In this document: positions 6,730 to 15,300 of the stretch, piece after piece
Position numbering within the stretch: the first letter of the stretch is position 1
How the letters are laid out: each line of letters begins with the position of its first letter
Assembly (NCBI RefSeq): GCF_000297435.1
Contig: NZ_CAIP01000184.1
Location: 1 to 18,524 of the forward strand
Origin: Microcystis sp. T1-4
GTDB lineage: Bacteria; Cyanobacteriota; Cyanobacteriia; Cyanobacteriales; Microcystaceae
Direction: 5' to 3'
DNA length: 18,524 nucleotides
The notes under the pieces: generated by a model
Seen by the model: only the letters and a program-made list of their open reading frames with translations
What the model was told of the DNA's origin: nothing
Databases searched by the model: none
Translations under genes and position numbers: made by a program

Positions 6730-8277
6730 ATGTTTCAAAATAGCTCTAGGGAAGTTAATGTTCTCCCAGTGGACGAACATAATCAAAAATTAGTTAATTA
6801 TGTTCATCCTGCCGATTGGGTCAATCCACAACCCCAAGATTGTTATGATTTAGTCGTCATCGGTGCGGGTACTGCGGGTTTAGTTGTAGCAGCGGGGGCG
6901 GCGGGTTTAGATATAGGTTTAAAAGTGGCTTTAGTGGAAAAACATCTCATGGGGGGAGATTGCCTCAATTTCGGTTGTGTTCCTTCTAAATGTCTGATTC
7001 GTTCCTCTAGAATTATCGGGGAAATTGAGAAAGCCAAAAAATTAGGAATTGATATTGGGGATACTAGGGTAGATTTTGCCAGAGTCATGACCAGAATGCG
7101 GCAAATTCGCGCCGATATTAGTCATCATGATTCGGTGCAACGTTTCCAAAAACTAGGTATCGATGTCTTCTTGGGTAGCGCTCGTTTTTTAGGACAAAAT
7201 GCCGTGGAAGTGGCAGGAAAAACCCTCGCTTATAAAAAAGCCGTCATTGCCACTGGTACTAGGGCCCTTCATCCTGATATCCCCGGACTAAAAGAGGCGG
7301 GATTTTATACCAATGAAACAATTTTTTCCCTAACAAAATTACCTCCCCGATTAGCTGTTATCGGTGGCGGGCCGATTGGTTGTGAATTAGCCCAAGCTTT
7401 TCAACGCTTAGGCACGCAGGTGATTTTATTTCATAACCACTCCCATCTTTTGAATAAAGAAGACGCAGAAGCAGCCGAAATTATTGAGAATACTTTGCTG
7501 CGGGAAGAAATGCAGTTAATTCTCTGCTGCCAAATTGAACGGGTGAGAAAAAATGAGCGGGGTAAAACCATTGAATATACAAGCAACGGTCAAGGAGCAA
7601 CTATCACCGTTGACGAGATTTTAGTCGCTGCCGGCCGGGGGCCTAATCTGTCAGGATTAAATTTAGAAGCGGTGGCCGTGGAATACGATACTCGTCGGGG
7701 AGTCAAAGTTAATGATTATCTGCAAACTACTAACCCGAAAATTTATGCGGCCGGTGATATCTGTATGGATTGGAAATTTACCCATGCCGCCGATGCGGCC
7801 GCCCGTATTGTGATTAAAAATACCCTCTTTTCTCCCTTCGGTTTCGGACGCTATAAGCTCAGTAATTTAGTTATGCCTTGGGTCACTTACACTGACCCAG
7901 AAATCGCTCGTGTCGGCATGGATGAAACCCAGGCACAGGCCCGGGGATTGGTCACTAATACTATTAAAATTCCTTTGAGTATAGTCGATCGAGCTATCAC
8001 TGATGGGGAAACAGCAGGTTTTTTAAAAATTATTCACAAACAAGGTTCCGACCAAATTTTAGGAGCCACTATCGTCGCCACCCACGCCGGTGAGATGATT
8101 TCCGAAATTACCACCGCTATGGTTGCTAAAATCGGACTGAGTAAACTCTCTACTGTTATTCATCCCTATCCCACCCAAGCGGAAGCGATTAAAAAGGCCG
8201 CCGATGCCTATCGTCGAACTCTCCTGACTCCTAATAGTAAAAAACTCTTGGAATTGTTGACTAAATTATCCCGTTAA
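6730..8277 (+). CDS. FAD-dependent pyridine nucleotide-disulfide oxidoreductase (MerA-like)
   Basis: This 515-residue flavoenzyme of the lipoamide dehydrogenase/mercuric reductase/glutathione reductase class has an FAD-binding DLVVIGAGTAG (residues 40-50), a redox disulfide GGDCLNFGCVPSK (Cys78 and Cys83), an NAD(P)-binding IGGGPIG (211-217), a second FAD site AAGD, and a C-terminal dimerisation domain with HPYPTQAE (478-485). The position of the catalytic His of lipoamide dehydrogenases is Tyr480, as in mercuric reductases. However, both the N-terminal heavy-metal domain and the C-terminal Cys pair needed for mercury handling are absent, so mercury reduction is doubtful. An extra N-terminal stretch of about 38 residues precedes the FAD domain. 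It probably transfers electrons from NAD(P)H to an unknown disulfide or quinone substrate linked to the preceding membrane protein. No Shine-Dalgarno is visible before the ATG. Confidence 0.9.
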   Translation: MFQNSSREVNVLPVDEHNQKLVNYVHPADWVNPQPQDCYDLVVIGAGTAGLVVAAGAAGLDIGLKVALVEKHLMGGDCLNFGCVPSKCLIRSSRIIGEIEKAKKLGIDIGDTRVDFARVMTRMRQIRADISHHDSVQRFQKLGIDVFLGSARFLGQNAVEVAGKTLAYKKAVIATGTRALHPDIPGLKEAGFYTNETIFSLTKLPPRLAVIGGGPIGCELAQAFQRLGTQVILFHNHSHLLNKEDAEAAEIIENTLLREEMQLILCCQIERVRKNERGKTIEYTSNGQGATITVDEILVAAGRGPNLSGLNLEAVAVEYDTRRGVKVNDYLQTTNPKIYAAGDICMDWKFTHAADAAARIVIKNTLFSPFGFGRYKLSNLVMPWVTYTDPEIARVGMDETQAQARGLVTNTIKIPLSIVDRAITDGETAGFLKIIHKQGSDQILGATIVATHAGEMISEITTAMVAKIGLSKLSTVIHPYPTQAEAIKKAADAYRRTLLTPNSKKLLELLTKLSR

Positions 8278-8756
8278 AATCAGTTATCAGTTATCAGTTA
8301 AGCTAAGACGCATTTAAAGTGCTTATTCTTAAGATTAGGTAGGTTGCGTAGGACAAACCGAAGAACCATAATTCATAATTCATACTTTGTGCTTTTTGTC
8401 AAAAAAACTTTTTTTTTGCAATAAAACTACACAAAAAAAAGATCATCGTTGTGGGTGAAATTGACTGATTTACCCGTCTTAATTCGGATTACCCTGTAGG
8501 TGTGGCCAGGGTTTCAACCATTGCTGCCCAAAAAAGCATAAAATAACCCACTATGAAATTCTATCAAATCGCTGTAACCATTGTAAAATCGTTATTAAAT
8601 AAAAATCTTTCTCAATTAATTCTTAAGAATTTATAAATATTGCGAAATGTTAATTTAAATATTCTCAAGCTTTTGGGGCTAATAGATAATTTTTGCTTAT
8701 ACTTGTCGAAAAATAGAACTCCTGCAAAATCCAACATCTACCATTGGGTTAGAAGT

Positions 8757-8796
8757 CAGTTATCAGTTATCAGTTATCAGTTATCAGTTATCAGTT
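8757..8796. repeat. CAGTTAT heptamer tandem array
   Basis: Five full perfect copies of CAGTTAT plus CAGTT. Shorter or degenerate copies of the same unit occur just after three plus-strand stop codons (at about 6529, 8281 and 10203), so it is a family dispersed through this locus. A seven-base period is typical of the short tandem repeats of filamentous and colonial cyanobacteria. Confidence 0.9.
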
Positions 8797-8809
8797 CACT
8801 GAGAAAACT

Positions 8810-8870
8810 CCCCACACCCCACACCCCACACCCTACACCCCACACCCTACACCCCACACCCTACACCCCA
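8810..8870. repeat. 14-bp tandem array (CCCCACACCCTACA)
   Basis: Four copies of a 14-bp unit plus CCCCA; the first copy differs by one base (C for T) and the other three are identical. The minus strand is G-rich with many GGG/GGGG runs and could form a G-quadruplex. The array ends 6 nt before the ATG of the HTH-ATPase gene, so it occupies the position of the ribosome binding site. Confidence 0.9.
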
Positions 8871-8876
8871 ATTCTT

Positions 8877-10211
8877 ATGAGAGATTCCATGTCGGGCCAT
8901 CTAAGAGTACAACAACACTGCCTCAATCAAGTCAAATTAGCCGTGAGAAAGCAGGGCTTTAGCAGTCAACGCTCCTTAGCTAAAGAAGCTGAATTTAGTC
9001 TGTCTATTGTCAGTAACTTCCTGACTGGTAAACCGGTAGAACAAGCCACTTTTGAACAAATTTGTCGTCGATTATGCCTCGACTGGCAAGAAATAGCCGC
9101 CCTGAATTTTCAGCTAAAAACACCCCCTGAAGACAAAATTCCGGTTAATTCGGCAGCCAAGAGCGAAAAATTGGACACATTACCCCCCTATCCCAATGGA
9201 GCAGTTCCCCTTGGTTCCCCATTTTATTTAGAACGTCTTCCCCTCGAAGAACAGATAAGGCAGGAAATCAAGAAACCGGGGGCTTTAGTGCGGATAAAAG
9301 CTCCCAAAGAAATGGGCAAAACTTCCCTACTTTTGAGAATGCTCGATTTTGCCAAACAGCAAGGCTACCGCACGGTGAGTTTGAACTTAGAACAGGTGGA
9401 CCAGACGATTTTGGCTGATTTAAACCAGTTTTTGCGCTGGTTGTGTGCCAATGCCGCCCGTCAACTACAGTTAAAACCGCAATTAGATGAGTATTGGGAT
9501 GAGGATTTAGGCAGCAAGATTAGCTGTACGGTTTACATTCAAGACTATCTCCTGGAATCGATTACCGCCCCCATTGTCCTGGCTCTTGATGAACTTAATC
9601 AGATTTTTGAACATCCCCAGGTGGCCAAGGATTTTTTACCGCTGCTGCGTTCTTGGTACGAAGAAGCCAAAACCCTACCTATTTGGCAAAAACTCCGTCT
9701 TATCGTCGTCCATTCCACGGAAATTTATGTTCCCCTGCAGCTCAATCAATCCCCCTTTAACGTGGGATTCCCCGCACAGTTAAGTCATTTTAGTCTGGAG
9801 GAGGTATTACAATTAGCCCAACGTTATCAACTCACCTGGGAAAATCAGGAAAAAGTCAAACAATTGACGGAGCTAGTGGGAGGACATCCGGCTTTGGTAC
9901 AAACTGCCCTCTACTATCTCAGTCGGGAGGAAATAACCATGACGCAAATATTAACCAGTGCCACCTCCGTCACGGGGATTTATGCCCATCACCTGCGGCG
10001 CCATTGGGCAGTATTAGAACAACAGCCTGAACTAGCAAAAGCCCTCGATCGGGTGATGAGCGCGGTGGAACCCGTACAATTAGACCCAATTCTCGCTTAC
10101 AAACTCAGCAGTATGGGGCTACTCAAACAATCGGGAGATAAAGTAGTACCAGGCTATGAATTGTATCGACGCTATTTTTTAGAGGTGAAATCCTCTATCA
10201 TTTATCAGTAA
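8877..10211 (+). CDS. HTH plus AAA-like (PF14516-type) ATPase
   Basis: This 444-residue protein has two parts. Residues about 5-78 form a helix-turn-helix-like domain (SQRSLAKEAEFSLSIVSNFL is the likely HTH), as found at the front of many cyanobacterial STAND-type ATPases. Residues about 100-440 form an AAA-like domain: GSPFYLERLPLEEQI, Walker A APKEMGKTS (Lys148), Walker B IVLALDELNQIF (Asp238-Glu239), VGGHPALVQ, and a C-terminal YELYRRYF segment typical of the family. Walker A is divergent, with a Lys-Glu before MGKTS where relatives have Arg-Gln. There is no further effector domain, so it probably works with another protein. Start: the frame is open from 8640, but that part is only repeat. 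ATG 8877 or ATG 8889 is preferred; neither has a strong Shine-Dalgarno. The stop lies in TTATCAGT-type repeat DNA. Confidence 0.82.
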   Translation: MRDSMSGHLRVQQHCLNQVKLAVRKQGFSSQRSLAKEAEFSLSIVSNFLTGKPVEQATFEQICRRLCLDWQEIAALNFQLKTPPEDKIPVNSAAKSEKLDTLPPYPNGAVPLGSPFYLERLPLEEQIRQEIKKPGALVRIKAPKEMGKTSLLLRMLDFAKQQGYRTVSLNLEQVDQTILADLNQFLRWLCANAARQLQLKPQLDEYWDEDLGSKISCTVYIQDYLLESITAPIVLALDELNQIFEHPQVAKDFLPLLRSWYEEAKTLPIWQKLRLIVVHSTEIYVPLQLNQSPFNVGFPAQLSHFSLEEVLQLAQRYQLTWENQEKVKQLTELVGGHPALVQTALYYLSREEITMTQILTSATSVTGIYAHHLRRHWAVLEQQPELAKALDRVMSAVEPVQLDPILAYKLSSMGLLKQSGDKVVPGYELYRRYFLEVKSSIIYQ

Positions 10212-10471
10212 ACAGTAATCAGTAATCAGTGAAAGGCAGGGTGTGGGGTGTGGGGAAGTGGGGGGAGTGGGAATTATGAATTATGAATTATGAATTGGGG
10301 AGGTGGGAAAGTGGGGAAATTGAACTAAAACCCCAAAACCCCAAAACCCCAACACCTAAAACCTATCTCCTGTCTCCTGCCTCCTAAATACTGGCTCCCG
10401 ACTCCTATCTCCTGACGACCGACGACCGGCTCCTAACCCCACCAACAAACTTTTTGCCGCAAACCCTACTT
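10212..10471. repeat. Composite intergenic repeat, second copy, with GAATTAT heptamers
   Basis: It has the same module order as 6544-6729: CAGTAAT variants, a G-rich tract (10239-10270), the shared block 10311-10370, then CTCCTGTCTCCTGCCTCC. An extra GAATTAT array (three units plus GAATT, 10271-10296) interrupts the G-rich part. The last 30 bp before the oxygenase start are unique. No promoter or ribosome binding site is evident. Confidence 0.8.
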
Positions 10472-12304
10472 ATGAATATGTCAATCAAAGATACTGTCCA
10501 AAATACTGTCAACGTTAGCAATTTTAGTCGCTCGCAACTCGGTCAACCGGATGAGAACAATTTACATAAAGCAGTTGCCACAATTACTGAGGGACATTGG
10601 CCGGAAAATCTGTCGGGATACGTTTTTATCGTCTGTCCTTTCCATAGAAAAAATGACCGTCATTTGTTCTCTGGCGAAGGTGTAATTATTAAATGGGACT
10701 TGCAAGGGAAAAATAATCAAGTTAACGTTTACAGTAAAAAACTAAAAACTTGGGATAGTTTTTGGCGAAAAGTTTTACCGATATTTAATATTAGTCAAGC
10801 CACTTTTCCGGCCGTGATCAGCATTTTAGGTTCTTCGGAAATAGCGAATACTGCTATGGTTAAACTAGAAAAAGTTGCCGAAGATAAACAACTAGAAGAA
10901 ACCAGATTAATCCTCACCGCCGATGCTGGACGTTACTGGGAAGTGGATCCCGTTTCCCTGGATACCATCACTCCGATTGGTTATTTTGACCAACATATTG
11001 TTTCCGTGCCTTTGTCTTTTTTCCCAGTCCTAGAAAATACCGCTCACCCCTTCTACGACAAAAAGACCCAAGAATTTATCACCTGTGAATTAAAGCTAAA
11101 ACTTATATCGGGAGGTATGTTAAAAGATTTAGATAAATCGGTGTATATTGTGCTTTGGGATCAAGAAAAAAAACTTAAACCCTGGAAACTACAGGGAACT
11201 ATCCTCGATGGTAGCCCCCATTCGGTCATCGTCACCGAAGATTATATCATGATTCCCGATATGCCCTTTCAGATGGGAGTAGCCAAACTATTAGGTATCA
11301 GAATCAGACCCGAAGAAACCTATCCGAAAACTCAAATTTATCTGGTTAAACGTCAAGACCTCAAGGAAGAAGAAACCACCGTTCCCTCGCGATTAATTAC
11401 CTTCAATGGCGACAGTTATCACTTCCTTTGTAGTTACCATAGTACCAACGGTCAAATTCAGATTGTGGCCATCCAAAATGCCACTATTAGTTTAACCGAA
11501 GCGATCGAAAAAGACGATATCCAACATTTTACCGGTCAGAGTTATCCCCCCGAATACCACGGCATCCCCTGGATGTTTTCCTTTGACGTCGGAGTGCTAC
11601 GCAAAGTGGTTATCGAAGATGCCAGGGTGATGAGCGAACAAGCTTTCATCCATCCGGGTTGGTTCTGTACCGGTCTCTACACCGCCGACCCGCGGGAATC
11701 GGAACAGGGATACAGTGCCGTTTATCAAATTTATCTCGGTTATGTGCGTGAATTAATCTGTCGTCGTCAGTATATGGATTGTCGCGACCAAAGCAATCGC
11801 ATCCTCAGGGATGCCGAACTTCCCTGTCATGACTTGCCCTCGGTATTAGCCAAGGTTCCCTTCGATAAAGATTGGAATCAGTTAACTGAACAGATTAGGC
11901 AAGAAAAAAATGCCAGTGATACTCATGTATCACATTTAGGTCGGGAACTACTGGATTTTTATGTTTGTCCTGATGGCTATATTTTAGATAGCATTCAGTT
12001 TATTCCCCAAGAACGGGCCTATCTATTGACGACGGTTTTAACCCCGACCAAAGTATTAGAAGCTTGGTTATTTAACCCTGACAATCTCAAGGACGGACCG
12101 ATTGCTAAACTGAGCTTACCGGAAGATGTTCATTTTGGTTTGACCTTGCATTCCGAGTATTTCGAGCAGGTGGTCCCTTCTCCCCGTCCTTCCGTCTCAC
12201 AGGTAAATCGATTTCTGTCAGCCTTGCGAAGTCTTGTCTTGGTTCCCGTAGAATTTTTCTTGGGGAGACCCGCAGCCGTTTACAATCGCCAAGTAAAAAA
12301 ATGA
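10472..12304 (+). CDS. Divergent carotenoid oxygenase (RPE65/CCD family) protein
   Basis: This 610-residue protein shows the layout of carotenoid cleavage dioxygenases, non-haem iron enzymes with four His ligands on a seven-bladed propeller. Candidate ligands appear in the expected order and context: ENTAHPFYD (His192), DGSPHSVIVTEDY (His250), DSYHFLCSYH (His317, with His323 near) and EDVHFG (His554). GIPWMFSFDVGVLRKVVI is also a propeller-like strand region. The usual NAYE after the third His is replaced by CSYH. About 55 residues follow the fourth His, where typical enzymes end soon after; they include a hydrophobic helix SLVLVPVEFFLG that might touch membranes. Start: a TTG at 10454 and ATGs at 10472 and 10478 are possible, and none has a Shine-Dalgarno. 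The stop overlaps the next start. The substrate (carotenoid, apocarotenoid or stilbene-like) is unknown. Confidence 0.75.
   Translation: MNMSIKDTVQNTVNVSNFSRSQLGQPDENNLHKAVATITEGHWPENLSGYVFIVCPFHRKNDRHLFSGEGVIIKWDLQGKNNQVNVYSKKLKTWDSFWRKVLPIFNISQATFPAVISILGSSEIANTAMVKLEKVAEDKQLEETRLILTADAGRYWEVDPVSLDTITPIGYFDQHIVSVPLSFFPVLENTAHPFYDKKTQEFITCELKLKLISGGMLKDLDKSVYIVLWDQEKKLKPWKLQGTILDGSPHSVIVTEDYIMIPDMPFQMGVAKLLGIRIRPEETYPKTQIYLVKRQDLKEEETTVPSRLITFNGDSYHFLCSYHSTNGQIQIVAIQNATISLTEAIEKDDIQHFTGQSYPPEYHGIPWMFSFDVGVLRKVVIEDARVMSEQAFIHPGWFCTGLYTADPRESEQGYSAVYQIYLGYVRELICRRQYMDCRDQSNRILRDAELPCHDLPSVLAKVPFDKDWNQLTEQIRQEKNASDTHVSHLGRELLDFYVCPDGYILDSIQFIPQERAYLLTTVLTPTKVLEAWLFNPDNLKDGPIAKLSLPEDVHFGLTLHSEYFEQVVPSPRPSVSQVNRFLSALRSLVLVPVEFFLGRPAAVYNRQVKK
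12301..12304 (+). promoter_or_regulatory. ATGA start/stop overlap coupling oxygenase and giant kinase
   Basis: The ATG of the kinase gene (12301-12303) overlaps the TGA of the oxygenase gene (12302-12304). There is no separate Shine-Dalgarno; AAAAAA precedes the ATG. This implies translational coupling and a shared mRNA. Confidence 0.85.
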
Positions 12305-15300
12305 TTGTTCTCAAAGGATACGACATTCTTGCCCAGGTTTACGAAAGCGTTAACTCAGAAGTCTATCGGGCGATTCGCACCGTCGATAATCAACCCGTTA
12401 TCCTCAAAATCCTCAAGCAAGAATATCCCACCACCCAAGAACTAACCCACTACAAACAGGAGTATAAAACCATCTGCGGCCTGAACTTCCAGGGGGCGAT
12501 TAAAGCCTATGGTTTAGAAACCTACCGCAGAACTCCCGTGATTATTTTGGAAGATTTCGGCGGTATATCCTTAAAAAAATGGCTAGGGGGCAAACCCCTG
12601 GCCTTAAGGGACTTTTTAAGCCTTGCACTCCGAATAGTGGCTAATTTAGAGAAAATTCACAACGCCAAGGTTATTCACAAAGATATTAATCCTGCCAATA
12701 TAGTTATTAACCCCGAAACCGGACAGATTAAAATCATCGATTTTGGTATTGCCACCGTCCTGCAGCGGGAAAATCCGGGGCTAAAAAATCCCAACGTCCT
12801 GGAGGGGACTTTAGCCTATATTTCTCCCGAACAAACCGGACGGATGAATCGCAGTCTCGATTACCGCAGCGATTTTTATTCTTTGGGCGTTAGCTTCTAC
12901 GAACTTCTCACCGGACAATTACCTTTTCGGGCTAACGATGCTTTGGAATTAGTTCACTGTCATCTGGCAAAGCAACCCTTGCAGGTTAATAGTCTCGTCA
13001 AGGAGGAAATTCCCCCGGTGGTGGAGGCAATCATCAGGAAACTGATGGCTAAAACCCCAGAGGAACGATACCAAAGTGCCTACGGTATTCGGGCAGATTT
13101 AGAAGAATGTTTAAGACAACTAGAAAAAACGGGTAAAATTGAGGATTTTGTCATCGCTAGGCAAGATCTAGCCAATCAGTTCCAAATTCCCCAAAAACTC
13201 TACGGTAGGGAGGCAGAAATCGCCACTCTTCTCGCCGCTTTTCAACGGGTAGCCACCGCGGATAAAAACTCCTCTCACACCGAACTGATGCTAGTTACCG
13301 GTTATTCTGGCATGGGTAAAACCACCCTGGTTAAGGAAATTTATCAGCCAATTACTGAAAAACGCGGCTTTTTTATCTCCGGTAAATTTGACCAATTTCA
13401 GCGCGATACTCCCTATGCTGCCGTGGTTAGTGCTTTGACTAATCTCGTCAAGCAACTTTTGGGGGAAAGTCAGCCACAACTGGAACTATGGCGACAAAAA
13501 CTCCTCAAGTCTTTGGGGACGAATGCACGGGTGATTATTGATGTGATTCCCGAACTAGAATTAATTATCAGCCCGCAACCAGAGGTGTTACAATTAGGAG
13601 CGATCGCTACTCAAAATCGCTTTAATTTAGTCTTTAAAAATTTTATTCGGGTCTTTTGTTCCCCGGAACATCCCCTGGTCATCTTTCTCGATGATTTGCA
13701 ATGGGCAGACTTGGCTAGTCTCCAGTTAATAGAATTAATTATGCTCGATGGCGATATGGACTATTTATTTTTAATTGGCTCCTATCGCAGTAACGAAATT
13801 AATTCCACCCATCCCCTAACCACTACTCTCGATAAATTAGAGCAGGGGGGCATAATTATCAATCAAGTTATTTTAAAACCTCTGGGTCTTGAACAGGTCA
13901 ATCATTTAATTGCTGACACCTTAAATCATTCTCTTGATTATGTGCAATCTTTGTCCGCTTTAGTCTGGCAAAAAACCCACGGGAATCCTTTTTTTGTCAA
14001 TGAATTTCTCAAAACTATCTACTGGGAAAATTTGCTGTTTTTCCAACCGGGGCAGGAAACAACCACTAAAACCGACAATAATAGGGGCTATTGGCAATGG
14101 CATCTCGGTCAAATTCAAAGGATTGGCAGTACCGATAATCTGATTCAATTTATGATGGGCAAAATGCAGAAATTGCCCCCCGAAACTCAGGAAATTTTAA
14201 GTTTAGCAGCTTGTCTTGGCTCAGAATTTAATCTAAATATTCTAGCAGTAATATCTGAAAAATCACCTCTAAAACTTTTACCAATTTTAACTTCTAGTAG
14301 CGAAGCTGGTTTAATTATTCCCCTCTCAGAATTAGATGAACAATTACTGATTCAAGAATATAAATTTGCTCATGATCGCATTCAGCAAGGAGCTTACGCT
14401 CTCATCGAAGACAGCCAAAAATCTTTAATTCATTTAAAAATTGGTCGCCTACTTTGGCATCATAATGCCACCAACGAATTATCGGAAAAGATTTTTAAAA
14501 TAGTCGATCATTTCAATCTTGGTTATCAACTAATTAGCGAGGAAAAAGAACGAGATTCAGTGGCTAACTTGAATTTACTAGCAGCTCAAAAAGCCAAAGC
14601 CGCCAATGCCCAAACTGGAGCCTTAAAATATATTAAAATCGCTCAAAAACTTCTCAAAAAATCAAGCTGGAAAAATAACTATCAACTGACTTTAAATATT
14701 TATTCTGAAGCCACAGAAATCGCCTATTTAAGTGGGGATTTTGAGCAGATGCATCGCTGGGCTAATCTCGTACTAAAACAGGCAAAAACCACCCTAGATA
14801 AAGTAAAAGTTTATGAAGTAATCATCGAAGCTTATCACGCCCAAAATCAAGAACTAAAAGCGGTACAAATTGGCTTATCTGTCCTCAAAAGCTTAGATTT
14901 CGAGATTCCTGAATCCTTACAATCATCAGATATCCAGGAAGAAATGAATAAAACTCGGCAAAAATTAGCGGGTAAAAATATCGAAGATTTAAGTAATTTA
15001 CCGCCGATAAGTGAGCAAGAAAAATTAGCAATAATGAAGATAGCGGCTGCTATATTTTCTCCTGTTTTTATTGCCGCCCCTCATATCTTACCCATCCTAG
15101 TATCAAAACAGATTAACTTATCAATTCAGTACGGCAACAGTTATCTAGCGGCCTTTACTTATGTTAATTATGGCTTAATTCTTTGTGGTCTTTTAGAAGA
15201 TTGGGAAACGGGTTATCAATTTGGAAAATTGGCTTTAAACATTGCTGATAAATTTCATGCCAAAGCCCTGATGCCGAAAATAATTGCCGTCTTTTCCACC

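Larger units (their letters stand above)
8278..8876. other. Repeat-rich 0.6-kb spacer
   Basis: No gene is credible here. The stretch starts with CAGTTAT repeats directly after the oxidoreductase stop and continues with TAGGTTGCGTAGGACAAACC (8340-8359), which resembles dispersed cyanobacterial repeats. It then has a CATAATTCATAATTCAT unit (the reverse complement of the GAATTAT repeat at 10271), runs of A and T near 8398-8442, and two tandem arrays at 8757-8870. An open frame from 8640 runs through these arrays into the next gene but is judged non-coding before 8877. A promoter for the next gene is expected here but none is clear. Confidence 0.6.

Noticed and set aside
6730..8277. True mercuric reductase (merA)
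   Set aside because: The redox pair and Tyr480 fit, but the N-terminal metal-binding domain and the C-terminal Cys pair are missing and no mer genes are nearby.
8757..8870. Possible CRISPR array
   Set aside because: Units are contiguous 7- and 14-bp tandems without spacers, and no cas gene is present.
8640..8876. N-terminal 79-codon extension of the HTH-ATPase gene
   Set aside because: It starts at TTG, translates the CAGTTAT and CCCCACACC arrays into low-complexity Ser/Val and Pro/His/Thr runs, and matches nothing expected before the HTH domain.
13291..14148. Short minus-strand open frames inside the giant gene
   Set aside because: Shadows of the strongly supported plus-strand coding frame with clear domain motifs.
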